Shown here in pieces: positions 1 to 9,214 of a stretch of DNA of 64,000 nucleotides. The stretch covers positions 1 to 64,000 of the forward strand of contig NZ_RDQM01000006.1 of NCBI RefSeq assembly GCF_003703475.1. The letters are read 5' to 3'. The translations under genes and the position numbers were made by a program. Numbering within the stretch: the first letter of the stretch is position 1; each line of letters starts with the position of its first letter. Under the pieces are notes generated by a model. It was not told the origin of the DNA. It did not search any database and saw only the letters and a list, made by a program, of their open reading frames with translations. The stretch comes from Allofranklinella schreckenbergeri. GTDB lineage: Bacteria; Pseudomonadota; Gammaproteobacteria; Burkholderiales; Burkholderiaceae_C.

Positions 1-127
1 GCACGCAGCACGCAGCACGCAGCACGCAGCACGCAGCACGCAGCACGCAGCACGCAGCACGCAGCACGCAGCACGCAGCACGCAGCACGCAGCACGCAGC
101 ACGCAGCACGCAGCACGCAGCACGCAG
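1..127. repeat. Tandem array of the heptamer GCACGCA
   Basis: The first 126 bases are 18 uninterrupted copies of GCACGCA, followed by one more G and then unique sequence. The array begins at the window edge, so its true length is unknown. Seven is not a multiple of three, so a reading frame through it would cycle through three heptad phases. No protein is proposed. Confidence 0.97.
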
Positions 128-204
128 GCTGCTTGCGGTTTGAACTTTTCCCTCTTGGCGCGATCTGCTTGCCTGTTCTTCTTTTTATCCCCTTTGCATT
201 TGAT

Positions 205-235
205 CCCGGCGGCGCCCAAGGCGCCGTCGGGTTTT
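205..235 (+). terminator. Rho-independent terminator of an upstream, off-window gene
   Basis: Twelve-base arms CCCGGCGGCGCC and GGCGCCGTCGGG flank a CAA loop, with a single G-T wobble, and TTTT follows at once. It faces the plus strand and presumably ends a transcript that enters from upstream of the window through the heptamer array. The rest of 128-473 holds no convincing gene, apart from a 40-codon reading frame at 370 discussed under the DUF1566 gene. Confidence 0.8.
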
Positions 236-473
236 CTGTTGGCGGACGTTTTCGGGCGTTGATGCGTCGCTTGCCCTTTTCCACTTTGCCGTCTCACTCC
301 CAGCAAGCGTTGCCTGGCGCTCTGGGGGTTTTTGCCGTGCACCCAATTCGATTGAAGGAGCTTCTGATCATGCCGCCGCCCATCTTGTCCTCGCATGCTG
401 TTGCCTCGTGCAGAGGGAGCTTTGCGTTTCACAACGCCGGGCGCGAGGCTGCGTGCGGCAGGGAGTTGCGAGC

Positions 474-968
474 ATGGGCAACCCCAAGCTGATTCCGTAT
501 GAACTGCTGGGCAAACCCGGCGGTGGTTTTTTTGCTTGCACGGAATGCGTGCGCGACAAAAGAACGGGCTTGCTCTGGGAGGGTAAAACCTGCGATGGCG
601 GCTTGCGCGATGGCGACCGCCTTTACACCAACTGGGGCGATGGCCGGGTGGGCGATGCCAGCGCCTATGTGGCACAGGTCAATGCCATGGGCTTGTGCGG
701 ATTTGACGACTGGCGCCTGCCCACGGCCGACGAGCTGCAAACGCTGGTGGATTACCGCAGGCCCTTTCCCGGCCCGACCATTGATGTGCACTGGTTCCCC
801 CACACCTGGGTCGATCTCAGCACCTTGGCATGGCGCGGATATTGGACGTCGGATTTTTATGCGGACGACCCCGTTTACGCCTGGAATGTGAACTTCAACT
901 ACGGCAACCTCGGCGTTAACCACCGCAACAACGACGGCGCGGTGCGCTTGGTGCGCGCGGGGCGCTGA
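474..968 (+). CDS. DUF1566 (Lcl C-terminal domain) protein, probably N-terminally truncated
   Basis: This 164-residue product shows the DUF1566 pattern: an early RTGLLWEGKT strand, GFDDWRLPTADELQTLVDY near residues 80-98, then YWTSDFYADDPVYAWNVNF and a final GAVRLVRAG. Members are usually exported and occur in cell-surface or phage-related proteins; their biochemical role is not established. No signal peptide is present. GGGAG about 8 bases upstream supports the ATG at 474. A stronger Shine-Dalgarno (AAGGAG at 355-360) serves an ATG at 370 in another frame, which opens only a 40-codon frame ending at 492. The original start may therefore have been lost through a frameshift or deletion. The domain call is secure; the start is less so. 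Confidence 0.75.
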   Translation: MGNPKLIPYELLGKPGGGFFACTECVRDKRTGLLWEGKTCDGGLRDGDRLYTNWGDGRVGDASAYVAQVNAMGLCGFDDWRLPTADELQTLVDYRRPFPGPTIDVHWFPHTWVDLSTLAWRGYWTSDFYADDPVYAWNVNFNYGNLGVNHRNNDGAVRLVRAGR

Positions 969-1023
969 AGCAGGCGGTCGATCACTTACCTGCCTTCGAT
1001 GGGTTAATCAGCGGGGTAGTTTT

Positions 1024-1038
1024 TGAGAATGAGTCTTA
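1024..1038. promoter_or_regulatory. Candidate Fur-type operator upstream of the TonB receptor
   Basis: TGAGAATGAGTCTTA matches one half of the 7-1-7 Fur consensus well (TGAGAAT against TGATAAT) and the other half poorly. It lies about 180 bases before the receptor start at 1216. Iron control is expected for such a receptor, but the sequence match alone is modest. Confidence 0.35.
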
Positions 1039-1215
1039 AAAGCCTTATTTATTGCGCCTGTTCGGGTAACATTCCGGTTTATTTCTGCCGTTCTGCTCAT
1101 GGTGGGCTGGGGGCAGAAAGGTAACGTCAGCCATCGCCATTGCATTCCGTGTGGGCATGCCATGCCATAGCGAAAGCCAGCGTTTGTCGTGGAGACTTCC
1201 CTTGGCGAGGTGTAT

Positions 1216-3588
1216 ATGCAGAAAGCGTTGGCCCCATCGGGCTGGGCAGTGGGTAAGGTATTGGTGTGGGTGGCAGTGCTGGGGTCGCATCCGGCCTGGG
1301 CGCAACAATCGGTGATGCAGGCGCGGGGTGTTGCGCAGGTAGGTCAGGCGCCACAACAGGAGCGTTTGCTCAGCCTGCCGCAAGTGCAGGTTACGGCATG
1401 GCCGCAGTTGGAGACCGGCTCGGTCGTGCAGTTGCACCGTGATGGCTCCGGTCAGGGGGGTACGCTGGCCGACGTGGTGCGCTACCAGCCGCTGGCAGAG
1501 TTGCCCAATGCGCTTGCGGGGGCAGGCCGTGGCCACAGCCGCTACGACCGCGGCGGTAGCGCAGGCTACAACATCCGGGGGCTGGAAGGCAACCGAGTTG
1601 GCTTGGATGTGGATGGTGTTGAGATGCCCGAAGCGGTGGAGCACAGCGGCTGGTCCGGCAGTCGTGCCAAAGGCACCTTCAGCATGGGGCGTGACTTCAT
1701 GGACCCGGAGCTTTATTCCAGTGTCAGCATTCAGGCTGGTGCCGCGGGCGGGCAACGTGGTGGCATTGGCGGAGCTGTGAGCTTTCAGGCGAAATCGCCG
1801 GAGGACTACCTGCGACATGGGCAAAAACGCTATGCCGATGTCAAAACGGGTTACGCTGGCAGCAGTGATACCTGGACTGGTAGCGCCACGGGGGCAGTCC
1901 GCATGGGGGATTTTTCGGGGTTGCTGGCCTATTCGCGCCGCCACGGCCATCCGGATAAAAACCATGACAGCCAGGCGCTGCGATCCGAACCTCAGTCCTA
2001 CCGCTCCAATGCTTTGCTGCTCAAGGGGCAGTGGCAGGGCGGGCCGCAGCATAAGCTGGTGCTTTCGGGCGATTTTTACCGCCGCAGCAACCAGGCGCAA
2101 TCGACCCAATGGAACAACGACGCGACAAAAATCACCGGTCATTCCACGCAGCAAGCCGAAACCGAGCGTGATACGCTGCAACTCACGCACCACTGGACGC
2201 CGGCCGCAGGCGGTTGGGCCGATTACGTGCAAACCCGCCTGTACCACCAACGCACGCTGATGGATGACGCGACGCACACCGTGGCGCCCGCGGGCCTGGG
2301 GGTATGGGAGACTTCGCGCAACAGCAATCGCCTCATCGGCTTTGCCAGCAAGATGGAAAAAGAGCTGGGTCGGCACCGCTGGAGCTTGGGCGTGAGCGCC
2401 TCGCGCAACGCCAATGAGCACGCCATGGTCAGCTCGCAGCCTTTCAGCAATCGCAATCCTTCGGCCATGCAACGGCCTTATCCCGATAACACCACGACCC
2501 GCTGGAGTGCGTATGTCGAGGATGCCATTGGCCTGCACCTGGGCGAGCGCAGGCTGGTTATCACGCCCAGCCTGCGGGTGGACGGCGTGAAAAGCCAAAT
2601 CCATAACCTGCACAACATGGTCAGCCCATCGTTGCGGCAGGCCGAGATTGAGGGCATTTACGGCAGTACCCCGGGCAATACCATCGTCAGCCCAGGCCTG
2701 AGCCTGGCGTATTACCTGCAACCGCAATTGGTGGCCTATGCGCAGCTCAAGCGCAGCGGTCGTGCGCCCACTAGCAGCGAGCGCTATGGCATGTGGCGCA
2801 GCGGCATCGATTTGTGTCGCTGCATCATGGTTGGCGATCCCAAGCTCAAGGCGGAAACCAGCCAGGCGCTGGATTTGGGCCTCAAAGGTGAGCCGACCGA
2901 GGGTGTGAACCTGCACGGTGCGCTGTTTTATACGCAGTACAAAAATTTCATTGGCTTTACGCGCTATGAGCGCGCCACCCATCCGCAGATGTTCATCGGC
3001 ACGCCTGATAGGCTCAACGCCATTTTCCGCAGCGAAAATCGCGACCGGGCGCACATTTACGGCTTGGAGTTGAGCACGAGGCTGGATTGGGGTACCTGGG
3101 TGCCTGCGGCCAAGGGGCTATACAGCCACTTGGCGTTAGGCTACAGCCAGGGCAAAGCCAAATCCTCCTACGCAGGCGACAAATATGTGGCACTGGACAC
3201 TATCCAGCCAGCCAAGGCCATTGCGGCCCTAGGGTACGACGCGCCCAACAAGCGCTGGGGCCTGAACCTGACAGGCACTTTCGTGCGCGGCAAGCGCGCT
3301 GTGGCCACCAATCGCGACAACTACCGCAACAAGGGGGCAGCGTTGGAGGATGCCAAGACCGAATTGTTGCGCGTACCAGGCTTTGCTCGCTTCGACCTGG
3401 GAGCGTACTGGCAGCTCAACCGCCACATGCGCCTGGAGGCGGGCATTCAGAACCTGGGCGGCAAGCGTTACTGGAATTACAGCAATGTGCGCCACTTGCG
3501 TGCCGACTCGGCGCTGGATCAGCGTCAATGGCAGCTCTCCAGCCAGCCTGGGCGCAGCTACAGTTTGTATCTGACAGCAGCTTTTTAA
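1216..3588 (+). CDS. TonB-dependent outer-membrane receptor, haem/transferrin/lactoferrin type
   Basis: The 790-residue protein would import haem or protein-bound iron across the outer membrane using TonB energy. Residues 1-29 are a signal peptide ending in HPAWA. A TonB-box-like PQVQVTAW follows near residue 55. The plug carries NIRGLEGNRVGLDVDGVEMP around 119-138 and GRDFMDPELYSSVSI, which is typical of the haemoglobin/transferrin receptor group. Late in the barrel, GDPKLKAETSQALDLGLKG corresponds to the conserved NPxLKPE segment. The C-terminus SLYLTAAF ends in Phe, as required for barrel assembly. CGAGG upstream favours the ATG at 1216 over the one at 1189. The gene stands alone between a possible Fur box and a clear terminator. 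The exact ligand cannot be read from the sequence. Confidence 0.88.
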   Translation: MQKALAPSGWAVGKVLVWVAVLGSHPAWAQQSVMQARGVAQVGQAPQQERLLSLPQVQVTAWPQLETGSVVQLHRDGSGQGGTLADVVRYQPLAELPNALAGAGRGHSRYDRGGSAGYNIRGLEGNRVGLDVDGVEMPEAVEHSGWSGSRAKGTFSMGRDFMDPELYSSVSIQAGAAGGQRGGIGGAVSFQAKSPEDYLRHGQKRYADVKTGYAGSSDTWTGSATGAVRMGDFSGLLAYSRRHGHPDKNHDSQALRSEPQSYRSNALLLKGQWQGGPQHKLVLSGDFYRRSNQAQSTQWNNDATKITGHSTQQAETERDTLQLTHHWTPAAGGWADYVQTRLYHQRTLMDDATHTVAPAGLGVWETSRNSNRLIGFASKMEKELGRHRWSLGVSASRNANEHAMVSSQPFSNRNPSAMQRPYPDNTTTRWSAYVEDAIGLHLGERRLVITPSLRVDGVKSQIHNLHNMVSPSLRQAEIEGIYGSTPGNTIVSPGLSLAYYLQPQLVAYAQLKRSGRAPTSSERYGMWRSGIDLCRCIMVGDPKLKAETSQALDLGLKGEPTEGVNLHGALFYTQYKNFIGFTRYERATHPQMFIGTPDRLNAIFRSENRDRAHIYGLELSTRLDWGTWVPAAKGLYSHLALGYSQGKAKSSYAGDKYVALDTIQPAKAIAALGYDAPNKRWGLNLTGTFVRGKRAVATNRDNYRNKGAALEDAKTELLRVPGFARFDLGAYWQLNRHMRLEAGIQNLGGKRYWNYSNVRHLRADSALDQRQWQLSSQPGRSYSLYLTAAF

Positions 3589-3690
3589 GGCGTGTCATCA
3601 AATTGCCGAGCAGACCGCCCGACTCCAGGAGTTGTTGAGATTCAGTATTACGGCGGTGTTTTCGGCAAAAACTTCGCATCTGCCGTGTTG

Positions 3691-3728
3691 AAACGCTTGC
3701 AAGGTGTTCGGGCCTTGCGAGCGTTTTT
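3691..3728 (+). terminator. Rho-independent terminator after the TonB receptor
   Basis: AAACGCTTGCAAGG pairs with CCTTGCGAGCGTTT across an 8-base loop, with one mismatch, and the right arm runs into a T tract. It lies about 100 bases after the receptor stop. The remainder of the 3589-3956 spacer holds no gene that can be supported. Confidence 0.85.
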
Positions 3729-3956
3729 GCCTTGCATCTGCGGCTTTTGCCTCGAAAAACCGTTTCGCCAACCCAATCTCGACAACCCCTAGAGATGAGC
3801 GCAGTGCGAAAATTTTGACGGCTCGCCGTGGGTGGTTATGGGTGACGGTTGCCATAGGCCCACCCTGAATGCGGCGGCAGACTACGCATCTATTCGGTAA
3901 GCTCCGGTTCGCCGTAGTTCGTAGTCTTATGGTGGCTATCAAGATAGGAGCAATGT

Positions 3957-4682
3957 ATGTGGTGGGACAAGCTGTGGCTGATGTTCTTGATTTACCCGGT
4001 GGTGCTGCTGGCGCTGCCGTGGTTTTTGGTGCTGACGGTGCGCTTGCCGTGCAAGTTCCGCTACCAGGAAGCGCCCAGCGATGCGTTGCAAAAAGCGGTG
4101 GCTGACGAGGGCTTTCAGCAGGCGTCCCAAGCGCTGCAACGCCTGGGCTACCAGCGCAGCATGGGCGGCATGATGGAAATCGTCAAAGGCGTTCATCTCA
4201 TGGGCCTGGTCTGGGAGCACCCCGAGCGCACGCACCGCGTGGCCTTGCAATTCAACACGCAAACGCTGCAAACCCTCGTGGAGTTCCAGCAGCGCTACAG
4301 CGACGGGACGTGGCTGAACCTGCACAACGGCCGCGATGCGCCCTGGCCCCTCTCCCGCCGGGTGCGCCTGTACGTGTTGCCCGGCGAGCGCAATGTGGCC
4401 CGTATGGAGAGCGTGTTTGTGCAATTGCAGCAACGCCTGCCGATTCAGGCCGAGCCGCAGCTCGCGCGCGGCGAGGCGGGCACGCGCGCCATGCTCGATA
4501 CGCTCAACGCCGAGCTGTACGGCTGGTGCAAAAAAGGCATGTTCTCCATGCAGTGCCGCGATGGCTGGCGGCGGCTGGGCATAGGCTTTGCCTACTGGCT
4601 GGTGTTCACGGGCAATTGGCCCTTCAACCGCCTGATGCAGGCGCGCCAGCGCAAGCGCACGCTGGCCGCCATTGCAGAATAA
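3957..4682 (+). CDS. Conserved-looking membrane protein of unknown function
   Basis: The 241-residue product has a hydrophobic N-terminal segment at about 8-28 and a second weak one near 205-222 (FAYWLVFTGNW). Between them lies a mixed soluble region of roughly 170 residues with a QALQRLGYQRS segment and several Trp residues. This suggests a two-pass inner-membrane protein whose middle domain lies on one side of the membrane. TAGGAG six bases before the ATG at 3957 supports the start. No motif ties it to a family I can name. The stop codon TAA at 4680-4682 directly adjoins an AT-rich intergenic element, and uvrD follows in the same direction. Confidence 0.7.
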   Translation: MWWDKLWLMFLIYPVVLLALPWFLVLTVRLPCKFRYQEAPSDALQKAVADEGFQQASQALQRLGYQRSMGGMMEIVKGVHLMGLVWEHPERTHRVALQFNTQTLQTLVEFQQRYSDGTWLNLHNGRDAPWPLSRRVRLYVLPGERNVARMESVFVQLQQRLPIQAEPQLARGEAGTRAMLDTLNAELYGWCKKGMFSMQCRDGWRRLGIGFAYWLVFTGNWPFNRLMQARQRKRTLAAIAE

Positions 4683-4762
4683 TTACAAATCAATAATAAA
4701 ATTGATTTGTTTGCTGATTTGCCGAAATAAGGGTGTTTTGTTTCCCTTGATTGGTATTTTAT
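4682..4762. repeat. AT-rich palindromic intergenic element, copy 1
   Basis: The left arm begins ATTACAAATCAAT at the stop codon of the preceding gene. The core TGCCGAAA is at 4720-4727 and the right arm contains TTTGTTTCCCTTGATTGG. It lies between two plus-strand genes. Confidence 0.8.
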
Positions 4763-4800
4763 GGGGCTTTGCAATCGCGCCCAGGGGCGTGGGGCGCGCC

Positions 4801-4806
4801 TACAAT
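4801..4806 (+). promoter_or_regulatory. Candidate -10 element of uvrD
   Basis: TACAAT lies only 7 bases before the uvrD ATG, which would put the transcript start at or within a few bases of the start codon. No -35 is visible at normal spacing. No ribosome-binding site precedes the ATG, which fits a leaderless or very short-leader mRNA. Confidence 0.4.
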
Positions 4807-4813
4807 CGCGCGC

Positions 4814-7483
4814 ATGATTGACCCACGCCCTGCCCAGGCGGCGCCTTCTTGCTCCTCTGCCGCCCCTGCCTTTTCTCCCCTCGCGCCCGCCCAACCGCTT
4901 GCCCACCCGCCTGCCGACACGTTCGCCGACACACCTTTGCTGGCGGGCTTGAACCCCGAGCAGCGCGCGGCGGTGACTTTCCGGGGCGGCAACGCCCTCA
5001 TCCTCGCGGGCGCGGGCTCGGGCAAAACCCGCGTGCTCACCACCCGCATCGCCTGGCTGCTGCAAACCGGCCAGGCATCGCCCGGCGGCATTCTGGCGGT
5101 GACGTTCACCAACAAAGCCGCGCGCGAAATGGTCGCGCGCCTGAGCGCGCTGGTGCCCATTTCCGTGCGCGGCATGTGGATTGGCACCTTCCACGGCCTG
5201 TGCAACCGCATGCTGCGCGCCCACGCCCAGACGGTGGGCCTGCCGCGCCAGTTTCAGATTCTGGACATGCAAGACCAGCTCGCCGCCATCAAGCGCTTGC
5301 TCAAGGCCAACCACATCGATGCCGAGCTGCTGCCGCCCAAAAAGCTGCAAATCTTCATCAACGCCTGCAAGGAGGACGGCCTGCGCGCCAGCGAAGCGCC
5401 CGCGCGCGATGCCGATGCGCGCCAGAAGGTGCAGCTCTACCACCTCTATGAGCAGCAATGCCAGCGCGAAGGCGTGGTGGATTTTGGCGAGCTGATGCTG
5501 CGCAGCTACGAGCTGCTGCGTGACAACGCCGCCATCCGCCAGCACTACCAGCAGCGCTTTGCCCACATCCTCATCGACGAGTTTCAGGACACCAACCGCC
5601 TGCAATACCAGTGGCTCAAGCTCATCTCCGGCGCGGCGCGCGCGCCGTTTGCGGCCGATGCCGCCGATGCCGGGGCATCCAGCGTGGTGGCGGTGGGCGA
5701 TGACGACCAAAGCATTTACGCCTTTCGCGGCGCGCGCGTGGGCAATATGGCCGACTTCGTGCGCGAATTTCGCGTCGCCCAGCCCATCAAGCTGGAGCAA
5801 AACTACCGCTCCTACAGCCACATTCTGGATTCGGCCAACGCCTTGATCGCCCACAACCGCCAGCGCCTGGGCAAAAACCTGCGCACCGAACAGGGCGCGG
5901 GCGAGCCGCTGCGCGTGCACGAGGCCGTCAACGACGGCAGCGAGGCGCAGTGGGTAGTCGATGAAGTGCGCCAGCTCATGCAAATCGAGGGCTTTGCCCA
6001 GCGTGAAATCGCCATGCTCTACCGCAGCAACGCGCAAAGCCGCGCGCTGGAATCGGCCCTGCTGGCGGCCAAAGTGCCTTACCGCATTTATGGCGGCCTG
6101 CGGTTTTTCGAGCGTGCCGAAATCAAGCACGCACTGGCCTATTTGCGCCTGCTGGAAAACCTGGGCGACGACACCAGCTTTTTGCGCGTCGTCAACTTCC
6201 CCACGCGCGGCATTGGCGCGCGCACGCTGGAGGCCCTGCAAGAAGTCGCCCAAGCCCGGCAACTGCCGCTGGCGCAAGCCGTGGCGCACCTGGAGGGCAA
6301 AACGGCAGCCAAGCTGCAAGCCTTTGTGCGCCTGATCGAGCAACTGCGCAGCGCCTGCCAGGGCCAGCCTCTGCGCGGCGTGATCGCCCAGGTGCTGGAG
6401 CACAGCGGCCTGCTGGAGCATTACCGGCTGGAGAAAGACGGTCAGGAGCGGCTGGAAAACCTGGACGAATTGCTCAACGCCGCCGATGCCTTCATCCTGC
6501 AAGAAGGCTTTGCGCGCGACGCCACCGCCTTGCCGCTGGACGAGCACGGCCAGCCTCTGCCAGAGTCATGGCTGCCCCAGCCTTTGACGCAAAGCCCGGC
6601 CAGCCAGGGCCTGGCGGTGGATGGGGATGCGCTGCCGGATGCGCCGCTGCACGCACCACTGCCCAGCGAAGGCGGTGCGGCCCCGCGATGGGAGCAAATG
6701 GATGCGCTGGATGCCAGCGCCTCCACCTTTTACGACCCCGACACGGGCGAAACCCTCTCGCCCCTGGGCGCTTTCCTCACCCACGCCGCGCTGGAGGCGG
6801 GCGACAACCAGGCCCAGGCCGGGCAGGACGCCGTGCAGCTCATGACCGTGCACGCCAGCAAGGGGCTGGAGTTTGATGCCGTCTTCATCGTCGGGCTGGA
6901 GGAGGGGCTGTTCCCCCACTACAACAGCCTGGCCGACCAGGAAGGGCTGGAGGAGGAGCGCCGCCTGATGTACGTGGCCATCACCCGCGCGCGCAAGCGC
7001 CTCTACCTCAGCCTGGCGATGGAGCGCATGCTCAACGGCCAGGCGCAATACAACCCGCCCAGCCGTTTTCTGGATGAGCTGCCGCCCGAATCCGTGCGCT
7101 GGCTCACCCCGCGCCGCCCCAAGGCGGGGGCGGGCAGCGGTGCGGGTTATGGCGGTGCCGGGCGTTATGGCGCAGGCGCGCGTGCGCCCTGGCAAGGGCG
7201 TCAGGCAGCGGCGTCAGCCAAGCCGGCCACGGCGCCCAGCGCCGCGCCCCCTGCGCGCTACGCCAGCAGCAACGCCATCGCGCGTGCGGCATCGTCCAGC
7301 GCGGCCCCGAGCAACCCCTGGGGCATCCGCAGCGGACAAACCGTGTTTCACGCCAAATTCGGCCAAGGCCAGGTGCTGGCCGTGGAGGGGCAGGGGGCAG
7401 AGGCCAAGGCGCGGGTCGATTTTGGCCGCCACGGCAGCAAGCTGTTGCTGCTCTCGGTGGCCAAGCTCACGGTGGTGCCGTGA
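4814..7483 (+). CDS. uvrD: DNA helicase II, UvrD/Rep superfamily 1
   Basis: The 889-residue ATP-dependent 3'-5' helicase acts in nucleotide-excision and mismatch repair. Visible motifs in order are LNPEQRAAV near residue 46, Walker A AGAGSGKT at 65-72, VTFTNKAAREM, the Walker B box IDEFQDTN near 255, VGDDDQSIYAFRGA near 300, MTVHASKGLEFD near 678, and MYVAITRARKRLYLS near 720. The C-terminus FHAKFGQGQVL...ARVDF matches the UvrD tail domain rather than Rep or PcrA. The first 40 residues are Pro/Ala-rich and look disordered. The ATG at 4814 was chosen because homology begins soon after it and a -10 element sits directly upstream. Confidence 0.93.
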   Translation: MIDPRPAQAAPSCSSAAPAFSPLAPAQPLAHPPADTFADTPLLAGLNPEQRAAVTFRGGNALILAGAGSGKTRVLTTRIAWLLQTGQASPGGILAVTFTNKAAREMVARLSALVPISVRGMWIGTFHGLCNRMLRAHAQTVGLPRQFQILDMQDQLAAIKRLLKANHIDAELLPPKKLQIFINACKEDGLRASEAPARDADARQKVQLYHLYEQQCQREGVVDFGELMLRSYELLRDNAAIRQHYQQRFAHILIDEFQDTNRLQYQWLKLISGAARAPFAADAADAGASSVVAVGDDDQSIYAFRGARVGNMADFVREFRVAQPIKLEQNYRSYSHILDSANALIAHNRQRLGKNLRTEQGAGEPLRVHEAVNDGSEAQWVVDEVRQLMQIEGFAQREIAMLYRSNAQSRALESALLAAKVPYRIYGGLRFFERAEIKHALAYLRLLENLGDDTSFLRVVNFPTRGIGARTLEALQEVAQARQLPLAQAVAHLEGKTAAKLQAFVRLIEQLRSACQGQPLRGVIAQVLEHSGLLEHYRLEKDGQERLENLDELLNAADAFILQEGFARDATALPLDEHGQPLPESWLPQPLTQSPASQGLAVDGDALPDAPLHAPLPSEGGAAPRWEQMDALDASASTFYDPDTGETLSPLGAFLTHAALEAGDNQAQAGQDAVQLMTVHASKGLEFDAVFIVGLEEGLFPHYNSLADQEGLEEERRLMYVAITRARKRLYLSLAMERMLNGQAQYNPPSRFLDELPPESVRWLTPRRPKAGAGSGAGYGGAGRYGAGARAPWQGRQAAASAKPATAPSAAPPARYASSNAIARAASSSAAPSNPWGIRSGQTVFHAKFGQGQVLAVEGQGAEAKARVDFGRHGSKLLLLSVAKLTVVP

Positions 7484-7520
7484 GTCTGTGCTTGCGAGGC
7501 GCTGATTTTATCGATCAAAA

Positions 7521-7595
7521 TATCGATCAAAAGGAAACAAAATCCACTTGTTTCGGCAACACTGGCCTATAGTGGATTTTCTTTTGATGGAAATT
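7521..7595. repeat. AT-rich palindromic intergenic element, copy 2
   Basis: The left arm ATCGATCAAAAGGAAACAAAA is followed by the core TTTCGGCA and a right arm TTTTCTTTTGATGGAAATT. It lies between the convergent ends of uvrD and pyrB and touches the pyrB stop codon. A second short ATCGATCAAAA copy precedes it. Confidence 0.78.
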
Positions 7596-8560
7596 CAGCG
7601 CGCCTCGTTGCCTGCCACGATGGACATCACCGCCATGCGCACGGCGATGCCGAAAGTCACCTGCGGCAGGATCACGCTTTGCTGGCCGTCGGCCACTTCG
7701 GAGTCGATCTCCACACCGCGGTTGATGGGGCCGGGGTGCATGACGATGGCGTCGGGCTTGGCCAGGCGCAGCTTGTCGGGCGTGAGGCCGAAGTTCTTGA
7801 AATATTCCTGGCTGCTGGGCAGCAGCGCGCCGCTCATGCGCTCGTTTTGCAGGCGCAGCATGATGATGACGTCGGCATCCTTGATGCCGTCCTCAAGCCG
7901 GTGAAACACGCGCGCGCCCAGGGCGGAGAAGTTCTCGGGCGCCAGGGTTTGCGGGCCGACCACGCGCACTTCGGGGCAGCCCAGCGTGGTCAGGGCGTGG
8001 ATGTCCGAGCGCGCCACGCGCGAGTGCAGCACATCGCCCACCACGGCCACCGTCAGGTTGGTGAAATCCTTTTTGTAGTGGCGGATGGTGTACATGTCCA
8101 GCAAGCCCTGCGTGGGGTGGGCGTGGCGGCCGTCGCCGGCGTTGACCACATGCACATGCGGCGCGACGTGCTGGGCGATGAGGTAGGGCGCGCCCGAGGC
8201 GCTGTGGCGCACGACGAAGATATCGGCCGCCATCGCCGAGAGGTTGGCCACCGTGTCCAGCAGCGTCTCGCCCTTGGCGGTGGAGGAGCGGCCAATGTCC
8301 AGCGTGAAGACATCGGCCGAGAGGCGCTTGGCGGCGATGTCGAAGGTGGTGCGCGTGCGCGTGCTGTTCTCGAAAAAGAGGTTGAAAACGCTTTTGCCGC
8401 GCAGCAGCGGGACTTTTTTGACTTCGCGGTCGCTCACGGAGACGAAGTTGGCGGCGGTGTCGAGGATGTGCGTGAGGATCTCGCGCGGCAGGCCCTCGGT
8501 GGAGAGCAGGTGGATCAGCTCGCCGTGCTTGTTCAATTGGGGGTTGTGGCGCGCCAGCAT
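7595..8560 (-). CDS. pyrB: Aspartate carbamoyltransferase catalytic subunit
   Basis: The 321-residue enzyme joins carbamoyl phosphate and aspartate to give N-carbamoyl-aspartate, the committed step of pyrimidine synthesis. The carbamoyl-phosphate loop STRTRTTF is at 66-73, [11 protein letters not shown] lies mid-protein, and HPGPINRG is at 275-282. The length is normal for PyrB. The ATG at 8560 gives a start in line with the family; the longer frame upstream is an unspliced open extension. It is downstream of pyrR by 71 bases on the same strand, and pyrC is encoded 7.5 kb away. No PyrI subunit gene is seen in the window. Confidence 0.95.
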   Translation of the reverse strand: MLARHNPQLNKHGELIHLLSTEGLPREILTHILDTAANFVSVSDREVKKVPLLRGKSVFNLFFENSTRTRTTFDIAAKRLSADVFTLDIGRSSTAKGETLLDTVANLSAMAADIFVVRHSASGAPYLIAQHVAPHVHVVNAGDGRHAHPTQGLLDMYTIRHYKKDFTNLTVAVVGDVLHSRVARSDIHALTTLGCPEVRVVGPQTLAPENFSALGARVFHRLEDGIKDADVIIMLRLQNERMSGALLPSSQEYFKNFGLTPDKLRLAKPDAIVMHPGPINRGVEIDSEVADGQQSVILPQVTFGIAVRMAVMSIVAGNEAR

Positions 8561-8631
8561 GGAAAACGGCTTTCTTGCAAAGAGGAAAAAAGGGAAAGAA
8601 GGGGACAAGCGCTTGCAAACGCTTTGGGCGC

Positions 8632-9195
8632 TCACGCGCCCTTGAAGGCCTCCAGCGCAAAGCGCAGGCGGCCATCTTCGCCTCGCGCCAGCGCCAGCTT
8701 GTCGCTGGCGGGCAGCGACAGGCGCGCGGCGGCATAGGTTGCCTCCACCGGCAATTGCCGCCCGCCGCGATCGACCAGCACGGCCAGGCGCACGCGCGCG
8801 GGGCGGCCGTAGTCGAACAGTTCGTTGAGTACGGCGCGGATGGTGCGGCCCGTGTGCAGCACGTCGTCCAGAATCAGGATGTCGGCGCCGTTGACATCGA
8901 AATCCAGCGCCGTTTGCGCCCCGCTGGAGAGGCCGCGCTGGGCAAAATCGTCGCGGTGCATGGCCGATGACAAGGTGTTGACGCCTTGGGATAGTTGCAA
9001 ATCGGCCACCAGCCGCTCCAGCAGCCAAACGCCGCCGGAGGTGATGCCCGCCAGATGCACCGTGCCCGCCCGCCCCTGGGCATCGGGCAGGCCTTGCTGC
9101 ATCAGGCGCTGCACGCCATCACGCAAATCCAGGTACAGGCTTTCGGCATTGAGGGCGATAAACCCGGCGGCGGTGTGGGGGGCGGTGTCACTCAT
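8632..9195 (-). CDS. pyrR: PyrR-like PRPP-binding regulator / uracil phosphoribosyltransferase
   Basis: The 187-residue protein belongs to the phosphoribosyltransferase fold and carries the PRPP loop [17 protein letters not shown] at about 107-123. [15 protein letters not shown] near 48-62 corresponds to the conserved PyrR segment. PyrR proteins bind uridine nucleotides and can regulate pyr genes or convert uracil to UMP. Whether the regulatory role operates here is unknown: no obvious pyr attenuator precedes pyrB. The stop is 71 bases before pyrB, and ruvX ends 20 bases upstream of its start, so ruvX - pyrR - pyrB look co-transcribed. The ATG at 9195 was chosen because the conserved N-terminus starts shortly after it. 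Confidence 0.88.
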   Translation of the reverse strand: MSDTAPHTAAGFIALNAESLYLDLRDGVQRLMQQGLPDAQGRAGTVHLAGITSGGVWLLERLVADLQLSQGVNTLSSAMHRDDFAQRGLSSGAQTALDFDVNGADILILDDVLHTGRTIRAVLNELFDYGRPARVRLAVLVDRGGRQLPVEATYAAARLSLPASDKLALARGEDGRLRFALEAFKGA

Positions 9196-9214
9196 GGTCG
9201 GCGGAACTCCTGGC

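Noticed and set aside
1-127. CRISPR array
   Set aside because: The heptamer repeats are directly contiguous with no spacers.
4682-4762. Interpretation of the AT-rich elements as simple intrinsic terminators
   Set aside because: They recur in both core orientations, their arms are AT-rich rather than GC-rich stems with a U tract, they lie between co-directional operon genes, and separate classic terminators sit near some of them (14857, 32182 and 35022).
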